Shown in pieces: positions 1 to 6,600 of a DNA stretch of 10,627 nt (position 1 is the first letter of the stretch; the number at the start of each line of letters is the position of its first letter). The DNA lies in the NCBI GenBank assembly GCA_017550205.1, contig JAFZPS010000056.1, positions 1 to 10,627 on the forward strand, read 5' to 3'. The notes under the pieces are model-generated. The model searched no databases. It worked only from the letters and a program-made list of their open reading frames with translations, and was not told the DNA's origin. Origin of the DNA: Bacilli bacterium. GTDB lineage: Bacteria; Bacillota_I; Bacilli_A; RF39; UBA660. A program made the translations under genes and the position numbers.

Positions 1-1
1 A

Positions 2-334
2 ATAATAGAATGTAATAATAACTATATATTAGGAGATTATTCCAAATTAAAACAAGTATTCATAAATATAATAAAAAACTCTTATGAAGCTAATTCAAGT
101 ATTATAGTAATTAAAGTAGAAGAGACTAATAATTATAAAATATCTATTATTGATAATGGAATAGGTATTAAAAATATTAATGATATATATAAAGAGTACT
201 ACACAACAAAATCTAATGGTAATGGACTAGGTATACCATATATAAAAGAAATACTTGAATTACATAATGGTACTATAAAATACTATTCTAAAGAAAATAT
301 TGGTACTAGAGTAGAAATAATTCTTCCAAAATAA
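2..334 (+). CDS. Sensor histidine kinase, C-terminal ATPase domain (5' end outside window)
   Basis: The open frame enters from the left edge and ends at TAA 332-334, leaving 110 readable residues. These form a GHKL-type HATPase_c domain. The N box is QVFINIIKNSYEA (Asn22 and Asn26 of the fragment), the G1 box is DNGIGI (Asp51, Gly53, Gly55), an F-box-like YYTTK lies at 66-70, and the G2 box is GNGLGI (73-78). A C-terminal strand with GTRVEI follows. In this family the domain binds ATP and phosphorylates a His in the preceding dimerisation domain, which lies outside the window. The NxxKNSYEA plus TTK...GxGLG pattern resembles the NtrB/sporulation-kinase class, but the sensor part is not visible, so the signal and partner regulator are unknown. 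The gene ends directly in a hairpin shared with the convergent gene to its right. Confidence 0.88.
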   Translation: MIECNNNYILGDYSKLKQVFINIIKNSYEANSSIIVIKVEETNNYKISIIDNGIGIKNINDIYKEYYTTKSNGNGLGIPYIKEILELHNGTIKYYSKENIGTRVEIILPK

Positions 335-352
335 AAAGTCCGAAGACTTTTT
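333..352. terminator. Bidirectional terminator between convergent genes
   Basis: A perfect 8-bp inverted repeat, AAAAAGTC / GACTTTTT, with a CGAA tetraloop at 341-344. The hairpin overlaps the kinase stop codon (332-334) on the plus strand and touches the stop of the minus-strand small gene (351-353). A T-rich arm is present in both directions, so it can serve both converging transcripts. Confidence 0.75.
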
Positions 353-545
353 AATAATAATAGTAATTACTATTAGAATACATTGGATAAGTAGGGTAAT
401 AATAAACTGGATACATTGGATAATACTGTTGAGGTTTATTATTAGTAGCTATTCCATAACCTAATGCTCCTCCAGCTAAACCACCTAATATAAATGGAGC
501 TAATAAAAACCTATCATCCTCATTATAATAAACATTATTATACAT
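351..545 (-). CDS. Small Gly-zipper, Tyr/Pro-rich protein of unknown function
   Basis: 64 residues. After an acidic, Tyr-containing N-terminus comes a short hydrophobic Gly-rich segment (about residues 14-33, LAPFILGGLAGGALGYGIAT), which could insert in a membrane or pack as a glycine zipper. A tail of repeated Tyr/Pro/Met/Asn follows and ends in YYYY. The start at 545 is well supported: AAAGGAGG sits 5 nt upstream on the minus strand. The gene converges on the histidine kinase gene and shares its terminator; it diverges from rluB. No clear promoter stands out on this strand. I do not recognise the family. Tyr-rich tails with a Gly-rich hydrophobic stretch occur in small surface or spore-coat proteins of Firmicutes, but that is an analogy, not an assignment. 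The strong ribosome site and shared terminator argue that it is a real gene. Confidence 0.7.
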   Translation of the reverse strand: MYNNVYYNEDDRFLLAPFILGGLAGGALGYGIATNNKPQQYYPMYPVYYYPTYPMYSNSNYYYY

Positions 546-617
546 AAATACCTCCTTTGTATAATCTATGAAATATATATAATAATGACTATTACACTAG
601 CATATTTCTATAAACTA

Positions 618-626
618 TGGTATAAT
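618..626 (+). promoter_or_regulatory. Extended -10 promoter of rluB
   Basis: TG at 618-619 followed by one base and a consensus TATAAT at 621-626 makes an extended -10 element. No good -35 hexamer lies 16-18 bp upstream. Transcription would start near 633, leaving a leader of about 15 nt that contains GAGGTGAT (637-644) just before the ATG at 648. Confidence 0.65.
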
Positions 627-647
627 TTATGCGACTGAGGTGATAGT

Positions 648-1361
648 ATGGAAAGACTTCAAAAAGTAATAGCTTCTTCAGGTGTTTGTTCAAGAAGAAA
701 AGCCGAAGAATTAATAGTAAATGGAAAAGTAAAAGTAAATGGTAAAGTAGTTACTGAATTAGGTACTAAAGTAGATAATAAAGATGAAATAGAAGTTAAT
801 AATCAATTAATTGTTAAAGAAGAAAAAGAGTATTATTTATTAAATAAACCAAGAGGTGTAATTACTTCTACAAGTGATGATAAAGGTCGTACTACTGTAG
901 TTGATTTAATTGATACAACTTCAAGAATTTATCCAGTAGGTAGACTAGACTATGATACTACAGGAGCATTATTACTTACTAATGATGGTGAATTTGCTAA
1001 TATATTAACTCATCCTAAGAATAATATTGATAAAGTTTATTTAGCTAAATTAAATGGAATCATTAAAGGAGAACAAATTAATAAATTAAAAGATGGAGTT
1101 ATGTTAGATAATGTTTTAGTTAAACCTAGTAGAGTTAAATTAAAAAAAGTAGATCCATCTAAAAATACTTCTATGGTAGAAATAACTATTCATGAAGGTA
1201 AAAATCATGAAGTTAAAAGATTATTTGAAAGTGTTGGTTTCTTAGTAGATAAATTAACTAGAGAAAGAATTGGTATATTTAATCTAGAAGGATTAAAATC
1301 AGGAGAATATAGAAAATTAACTCTAAAAGAAATACAAATAGTTTATGGAAATAAAAAATAG
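648..1361 (+). CDS. rluB: rRNA pseudouridine synthase, RsuA/RluB/E/F family (RluB-like)
   Basis: 237 residues, the usual length for the family. An N-terminal S4 RNA-binding domain (about 1-48: RLQKVIASSGVCSRRKAEELI, then the VNGKVV turn) precedes the synthase domain. The catalytic loop is GRLDYDTTGALLLTNDG with Asp101 as the predicted nucleophile, and YLLNKPRGV (63-71) is the typical family strand. Members isomerise a specific rRNA uridine to pseudouridine in the cytoplasm; RluB acts on 23S rRNA (U2605 in E. coli numbering). RluB is favoured because it is the common Firmicutes member, but RsuA/RluE/RluF specificity cannot be excluded from sequence alone. The start at 648 follows GAGGTGAT. The gene is monocistronic: its own promoter lies upstream, and a strong hairpin overlaps its stop codon and that of the convergent ferredoxin gene. 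Confidence 0.93.
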   Translation: MERLQKVIASSGVCSRRKAEELIVNGKVKVNGKVVTELGTKVDNKDEIEVNNQLIVKEEKEYYLLNKPRGVITSTSDDKGRTTVVDLIDTTSRIYPVGRLDYDTTGALLLTNDGEFANILTHPKNNIDKVYLAKLNGIIKGEQINKLKDGVMLDNVLVKPSRVKLKKVDPSKNTSMVEITIHEGKNHEVKRLFESVGFLVDKLTRERIGIFNLEGLKSGEYRKLTLKEIQIVYGNKK

Positions 1362-1382
1362 AACTTATTAAGTTCTATTTTT
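1354..1382. terminator. Bidirectional terminator between rluB and ferredoxin
   Basis: A perfect 13-bp inverted repeat (arms 1354-1366 and 1370-1382, core TAGAACTT / AAGTTCTA) around a 3-nt loop. A flanking A5 and T5 give each transcript a U-tract. The stop codons of both converging genes (TAG 1359-1361 plus, TAG 1377-1375 minus) lie inside the stem. Confidence 0.85.
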
Positions 1383-1575
1383 CTTCTTTTACTTCTACTA
1401 TTGCAGCAGTAGGACAACTTTCCATAGCTTCTACAGTAGCTTCTTTCTTGTCTTCTGGAACAACATCTACTTTAGCTTGAGATATTCCATCACCATTAAT
1501 TTCAAATATACCTTCAGCGATACTAACACATGCACCACATCCGATACAAGCATCTTGATTTACTTTAACTTTCAT
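1375..1575 (-). CDS. fer: Ferredoxin, single [4Fe-4S] cluster
   Basis: 66 residues. The cluster ligands are visible as CIGCGAC (Cys10, Cys13, Cys16) and a distant Cys54 followed by Pro (SCPTAAI), the pattern of monocluster 4Fe-4S ferredoxins of Firmicutes. The second cluster motif of bacterial 8Fe ferredoxins is absent, replaced by an acidic loop (GDGISQAKVDVVPEDKK). The protein is small, acidic and soluble, and would carry single electrons at low potential between cytoplasmic redox enzymes; no partner is encoded nearby. The start at 1575 is preceded by GAAAGGAAG at good spacing. It is transcribed alone from the 140-bp divergent region shared with the 1716 gene and ends in the hairpin shared with rluB. 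Confidence 0.92.
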   Translation of the reverse strand: MKVKVNQDACIGCGACVSIAEGIFEINGDGISQAKVDVVPEDKKEATVEAMESCPTAAIVEVKEEK

Positions 1576-1596
1576 ACAAAACTTCCTTTCATTAAT

Positions 1597-1625
1597 ATTA
1601 TATACAATATATAAAATAAAATAAA
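1597..1625 (-). promoter_or_regulatory. Probable ferredoxin promoter
   Basis: On the minus strand, TATAAT occupies 1602-1597 and a weak TTTATT sits 17 bp upstream (1625-1620). Transcription would start about 15 nt before the ATG at 1575. The AT-rich background makes the -35 uncertain; the -10 position fits the short-leader pattern of the neighbouring genes. Confidence 0.45.
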
Positions 1626-1638
1626 GTACATTAATTAT

Positions 1639-1650
1639 CTTTACGTAAAG
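1639..1650. promoter_or_regulatory. Perfect 12-bp palindrome, candidate operator
   Basis: CTTTACGTAAAG is a perfect 12-bp palindrome lying between the divergent ferredoxin and 1716-gene promoters. It is 13 bp upstream of the proposed ferredoxin -35 and 21 bp upstream of the proposed -35 of the 1716 gene. I cannot match it to a regulator I know. It is not followed by a T-run, so it is not a terminator. Confidence 0.35.
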
Positions 1651-1671
1651 TCTTTATTTAGAATCTATTAT

Positions 1672-1700
1672 TTTACTATATAATATGCTAAACTTATAAT
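1672..1700 (+). promoter_or_regulatory. Probable promoter of the 1716 gene
   Basis: TTTACT (1672-1677), a 17-bp spacer and consensus TATAAT (1695-1700). Transcription would start near 1706-1707, inside the AGGTGA ribosome site. A second TATAAT at 1679-1684 is an alternative -10 that would give a longer leader. Confidence 0.5.
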
Positions 1701-1715
1701 AAGTAGGTGAATGTT

Positions 1716-2684
1716 ATGAAGAGAATGGATCGCTATAATGACGAAAAGAATAATCGTGTAAGTAGAATTGATAAAAACCAAGACTTATATCAAGATTTTT
1801 CTATGAATGCAATTTATACAAATATAACAGATGTAACAAATTCTAATGCTTATGAAATAAATTCAAGTATTAATAATTCACGTACTACAAGAGAAGCCTA
1901 CCAACAACTAAGAGAATTAGAAACTATAGAAGAAATACCAGAGAAAAAAGAATTAGAAGATGTTAATTACTTATCACAAAGAAAAGAAAATAAAATATAT
2001 GATATTAATAGTGTCTTAGAAAATGCTAGAAAAAATAGAGAAGATAAAGATGAATTAGATGAAAAAAGAAGATTAAAAAATAATGCATATAATATTCTTT
2101 CAGGTAAGAATAGAAAAGAATTAGAAAAATATAGAGAAGAAAGAAAGAAAAGATTAGCTACTCCAGAGGAAGAAGAAATAAGAGAATTAATAGATACAAT
2201 AGCTTCTAAAACATTAGCTGGAGAAATAGATAAAGAAACAACAGTAGATTTACTTGCAGATTTAATGGCTACAAATATATTAGATAAAGTAGATGCTAGT
2301 GGTGAAATGGAAAAAGTAACTACTACTCATGAAATAACAACAAAAGATGATGAAGTAGTAGATGAAAAACTATCAGTATCTAGAGAACTAATGACTACAG
2401 AAGAAATACAAGATTTAATGATTAATGGTAATAGAAATAATGAACCAATACTAATAGATGAACAAGAAGTAAAAGATGAAACTAAAAAAACACCACAAAA
2501 AATAGATGAAGTAAAAGATAATGATTTTTATACAAGAAGTATGGATTTATCAGATAAAGATTTTGAGATGAGTGATGATTTCAAAGAAGAAAAAGTACCT
2601 GTAGGATTAAAGATAGTAATATTCATATTAGTAATAATTATAGTAGGAATTGCAGCATATATAATTCATCAAAGATTTATGTAG
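1716..2684 (+). CDS. Tail-anchored, highly charged protein of unknown function
   Basis: 322 residues from ATG 1716. I prefer this to the in-frame GTG at 1707, because that GTG lies inside the ribosome-binding site AGGTGA (1705-1710). AGGTGA then sits 5 nt before ATG 1716, the same layout as in neighbouring genes. The body is strongly charged and probably mostly helical, with Lys/Glu/Arg-rich stretches (for example KNRKELEKYREERKKR around residues 130-145) that may form coiled coil. A more ordered patch follows (about 155-195: EEEEIRELIDTIASKT, then DLLADLMATNIL). Near the C-terminus one hydrophobic helix (about 299-317, KIVIFILVIIIVGIAAYII) is followed by only five residues, so the bulk should face the cytoplasm with the tail in the membrane. 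No signal peptide or known domain is visible. It has its own promoter and a strong terminator. Function unknown. Confidence 0.8.
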   Translation: MKRMDRYNDEKNNRVSRIDKNQDLYQDFSMNAIYTNITDVTNSNAYEINSSINNSRTTREAYQQLRELETIEEIPEKKELEDVNYLSQRKENKIYDINSVLENARKNREDKDELDEKRRLKNNAYNILSGKNRKELEKYREERKKRLATPEEEEIRELIDTIASKTLAGEIDKETTVDLLADLMATNILDKVDASGEMEKVTTTHEITTKDDEVVDEKLSVSRELMTTEEIQDLMINGNRNNEPILIDEQEVKDETKKTPQKIDEVKDNDFYTRSMDLSDKDFEMSDDFKEEKVPVGLKIVIFILVIIIVGIAAYIIHQRFM

Positions 2685-2724
2685 AAAAAAGAGAGAAAAG
2701 TTGTTCAACTTTTCTTTTTTTTTT
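2685..2724 (+). terminator. Strong intrinsic terminator after the 1716 gene
   Basis: A hairpin starting at the first base after the stop codon: left arm 2685-2702, GTTC tetraloop 2703-2706, right arm 2707-2724. It has up to 18 pairs, mostly A-T with a few G-C and two G-U. The right arm ends in a run of ten T's. The last T is also the T of the TG element of the next promoter. Confidence 0.85.
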
Positions 2725-2732
2725 GATATGAT
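2724..2732 (+). promoter_or_regulatory. Extended -10 promoter of the 2750-polC operon
   Basis: TG at 2724-2725, one base, then TATGAT (2727-2732), immediately downstream of the terminator T-run. The best -35 candidate, TTCAAC (2704-2709) at 17 bp, is poor and lies inside the terminator loop. The predicted start is near 2739, at the GGTGAT (2739-2744) that serves the ATG at 2750. Confidence 0.5.
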
Positions 2733-2749
2733 ATATATGGTGATGTAGT

Positions 2750-3589
2750 ATGGACACTAAGTTTATTGTTAATGATTATATACTTATATGGAATTTATTA
2801 TTTGGAGCTAGTATTTCAGAACCAATATATAAGTTAAAACAAAAAATCTGGGATACTTATAAGAATGAATATAATTCTACATTTAAAGATAAATTAGAAA
2901 TATTAAAAGATTATAAAAACTTTATTCCTAATAATGATACTGTTTATAATATTATTTTAGATACTAAAGATTATGAAAAATTAAAAAAACAAGCTGAAAC
3001 TTCTCGTCTAGAAATAATGAAAGTATGGGATAAAAATAAAAAAGAAAATGAATATCTATATAAACATATTATTAGAAAGAAAATACCTAATTATGATGTT
3101 TTTGTAGTTAATAAAGAATTAAATGTAATTGATCATCCTAAAGAAGGAACATTAATTGTAGGTAAAGAAGTAGATAAAAAAGAACCAATAAAAGTATTAT
3201 TAGGTATGCACATGATAATAATTAAAAATAATGTTAAAAGATATAAAGAAGAATATGAAGATTTTAAAAAAGCAATATTAGAATTTGCAGTATTAAATGA
3301 ATTTGCTACTCGTATTAGTGGTAGAAGTACATACCAAAGTGGTTCACCTAAATTATTAGAATTAAAAAGACATTTATATCCATATTGGTTAATGTATTTA
3401 GGAGTACCTAAAGATGAATTTACTAATTATATGATGCGAGATAAAATAGTATTTGATAAAGATAAATATGCGTATGAAAAAGAATTAAAAAGAATGGATA
3501 TAGAAGAATTTATAGAATTCTGTATACGTAATAGAAAATATATTGTAAGAGAAAATAAAATAACTAAACTAGATGAAGAAGTAATATAA
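2750..3589 (+). CDS. Conserved-looking protein of unknown function upstream of polC
   Basis: 279 residues, soluble, with no signal peptide or membrane helix. It looks like a folded, mostly helical globular protein rather than low complexity: a Trp/aromatic-rich N-terminus (NDYILIWNLLFG, 8-19), a Lys-rich middle, and a C-terminal half with motif-like blocks. These blocks are NEFATRISGRS (183-193), LKRHLYPYWLMYLG (205-218) and YMMRDKIVFD (227-236). Such dense, non-repetitive Arg/Tyr/Trp blocks suggest conserved functional surfaces, but I recognise no named domain; there is no HExxH, Walker or nuclease motif. ATG 2750 is preceded by GGTGAT. The 21-nt gap to polC, with no terminator, makes co-transcription with polC very likely. 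A link to replication is only a guess from that position. Confidence 0.8.
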   Translation: MDTKFIVNDYILIWNLLFGASISEPIYKLKQKIWDTYKNEYNSTFKDKLEILKDYKNFIPNNDTVYNIILDTKDYEKLKKQAETSRLEIMKVWDKNKKENEYLYKHIIRKKIPNYDVFVVNKELNVIDHPKEGTLIVGKEVDKKEPIKVLLGMHMIIIKNNVKRYKEEYEDFKKAILEFAVLNEFATRISGRSTYQSGSPKLLELKRHLYPYWLMYLGVPKDEFTNYMMRDKIVFDKDKYAYEKELKRMDIEEFIEFCIRNRKYIVRENKITKLDEEVI

Positions 3590-3610
3590 CTCGTTGTTAG
3601 GGGGATAAGT

Positions 3611-6600
3611 ATGGAAGATAAAATGAAAATACTTTTAGATAAAATAAATATTGATGAGAACTCTTATCAATATTTTAATGATGCTAAAATAACTAAGATT
3701 AAAGTTAATACTAAGAATGATAGTTGGTGTATTTTCATTAATAAAGAAAACTTATTACCTATAAATATATATGAAGAATTAGATGAAAAAAAATATTCTT
3801 TAGATAAAAATGCTTCTAATATAGAATTTGTATTTAATATAGAGAATACTGATATAAATACATATTTAGAATATTATGATTATTTATTAAAACTATTAAA
3901 AGAAGATTTAGTAGTATTAGATATTTATAAGAATTCATTAATTATAGAAGATGATAAATTAGTATTAGTTGCTACTAATGCTGTAGAAAAGAAAAAATTA
4001 AATAAAGTATTAGAAAAGATAAATAAATTTTATAAGAAGTTAGGTTATGATAAAGATATAGAAATTATAGAAAAACATGATGATAAAGTATTAGAAGAAG
4101 TAGCTGAAGAAATAAAACAAGTAGAAATGACTGAACCTAAAACTTATAAAACTGAAGTAAAAGAAGAAACAACTTCTAAAGGATATAAAAGAGAAGCAAA
4201 AGATCCTAATAGTGTAATAGGAAGAAATATAAAAGAAGATCCTATTAAAATAAAAACTATTATAGGAGAAGATCCTAATGTAGTAGTAGAAGGAAAAGTA
4301 TTTGGAATAGAATTCTTTGAATCAAGTAAAACTGATTTTAAAATAATTACTTTAAAAATTACAGATTTTTCAGATAGTATATTCTGTAAAGTATTTGTAA
4401 GAGATGACGAAGAATATAAAAGATTAAGTAAAGAATTTAAAGAAGGAAAATGGTATAAGATTAAAGGTTATACTAAGAATGATCCTTTCTCCAAAGAACT
4501 AGTACTTAATGCTAGAGATATTATTCTTTTAGAAAAGACAGAAGAAAAAATAGAAGATACAGCAGAAGTAAAAAGAGTAGAACTACATTGTCATACTAAA
4601 ATGAGTCAAATGGATGGAGTAGCAGATGAATGTGATATAGTTAAAACTGCTATGAACTTTGGTATGCACTCTGTCGCAATTACTGATCATAATGCTGTTC
4701 AAGGTTTCCCTCATGTATTTAGTATGGTAACTGATTATAATAAAAAGTTAGAAGAAGGAAAAACTCCTTTTAAAGCTATTTATGGTGCAGAACTTACTAT
4801 GATAGATGATGATGTAGATATAGTAGTAAGACCAGATGATAGTATTATGTTAGATGATACTTTTGTAGTATTCGACTTTGAAACTACTGGATTTAATGCC
4901 GGTGGTGCAGATTCTATTATTGAAATAGGTGCTGTTAAAATAAAGAATGGTGAAATACTAGAAAAGTATGATGAATTAATTAATCCAGGTAGACCATTAC
5001 CTCAAAGAATAATTGATGTAACTAATATTACAGATGAAATGTTAAAAGATAAAGATAATGAAGAAAATGCTGTAAAAAGATTTATTGAATGGTTTTCTGA
5101 TTGTCCAATGGTAGCTCATAATGCTAAGTTTGATGTTTCATTCTTAGAGATGGCTTATAAAAAGTATGGTTTAGGAGAATTTAAAAATCCTGTAATTGAT
5201 ACATTAGAATTATCAAGAACACTTGATAATACATATGCAAGACATAGTCTATCTGCATTAGTAAAAAGATATGAAGTACCTTGGGATGAAGAAGCACATC
5301 ATAGAGGAGATTATGATGCTGAAGGAACTGCTTTAGTATTCCATAAAATGTTAAAGAAATTATCTAATCGTAATATAGATAAAATGTCTGACTTACAAAA
5401 ATTAGTATCTAAAGATGAAATACATAAATATGGTAGAGCTCATCATATTAATTTACTAGTAAAGAATAAAACAGGTTTAAAGAATTTATTTAAACTAATT
5501 TCTTTAGCTAATACTACTTATCTATATAAAACACCTAGAATTCTTAGAAGCGTAGTTAATGAACTACGAGAAGGATTATTAATAGGTAGTGGATGCTATG
5601 AGTCTGAGGTTTTCTCTATGGCTAAATCTAAAAGTGATGATGAATTGTCTAATATAATTAGATTCTATGATTATGTAGAAGTTCAACCAATAGACTGTTA
5701 TGATCACTTAATACAAACAGGTGATTTTGGTACTAAAGTAGAAGTAGCTGCTAATATTGAAAAAATTGTTAGAGTAACAGAAGAAGCAGGAAAGATTATT
5801 GTAGCTACAGGTGATGTTCACCATATAAAGAAAGAAGATAAAATCTATAGAGAAATTATTGTTAATCAAAAAGTACCAGGTGGAGGACGTCATCCTCTAG
5901 CAAAGAGTGAAATAAAGGAAATTCCTTCTAATCACTTTAGAACTACTAATGAAATGTTAGAAGACTTTAAATTCTTAGGAGAAGAAAAAGCTTATGAAAT
6001 AGTAGTTACTAATACTAATAAAGTAGCAGATATGTGTGAAATAGTAGAAGTAATTCCAGATACTGGAGGAATTCCATTCTCTCCAAGAGTTAAATCTGAT
6101 GATGGAAAAAGTTACTTAGATTGTCCAGAAGTAGTTACTGAATTAGTTTACACCAAGGCAGAAGACTGGTATGGTAATCCACTACCATATGCAATAGAAG
6201 AACGTATCGCTACAGAACTCTATGGTGATATTGTTTATAGAATCATAAAAGAAGATTTAGAAAAAGAAAACTTATCTGAAGAAGAATTTAATGCTAAATC
6301 TCATAAATTATTACATGATACTTTACTACAAGGAAAAGATAAAGTAGTAGAGTTTGTTAAAGATTATGTTAAGAGAACTAGTGAAGAAGAACTAGATGAA
6401 AAAGGATTAGAGAAAGCAACTAAGAAAGCATTAGGTGGAGTAATCGGTGGAGGATTTGATCCTATTTACTTGATAGCGCAGAGACTTGTTAAACACTCTA
6501 ATGATGAAGGTTATTTGGTTGGTTCCCGTGGTTCAGTAGGTTCTTCATTCGTAGCAACTATGATGGGAATAACTGAGGTTAATCCACTAGCAGCTCACTA

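Noticed and set aside
560..583. Plus-strand TATAAT matches at 560-565 and 578-583
   Set aside because: They are AT-rich noise with no suitable -35 or TG element. The extended -10 at 618-626 explains rluB better.
1707..1715. GTG start for the tail-anchored protein
   Set aside because: The codon is part of the AGGTGA ribosome-binding site; ATG 1716 has correct spacing and matches neighbouring genes.
5708..5893. 61-codon minus-strand open frame inside polC
   Set aside because: It is a shadow of polC with Phe/Tyr/Asn-rich composition, as expected from reading AT-rich sequence backwards.
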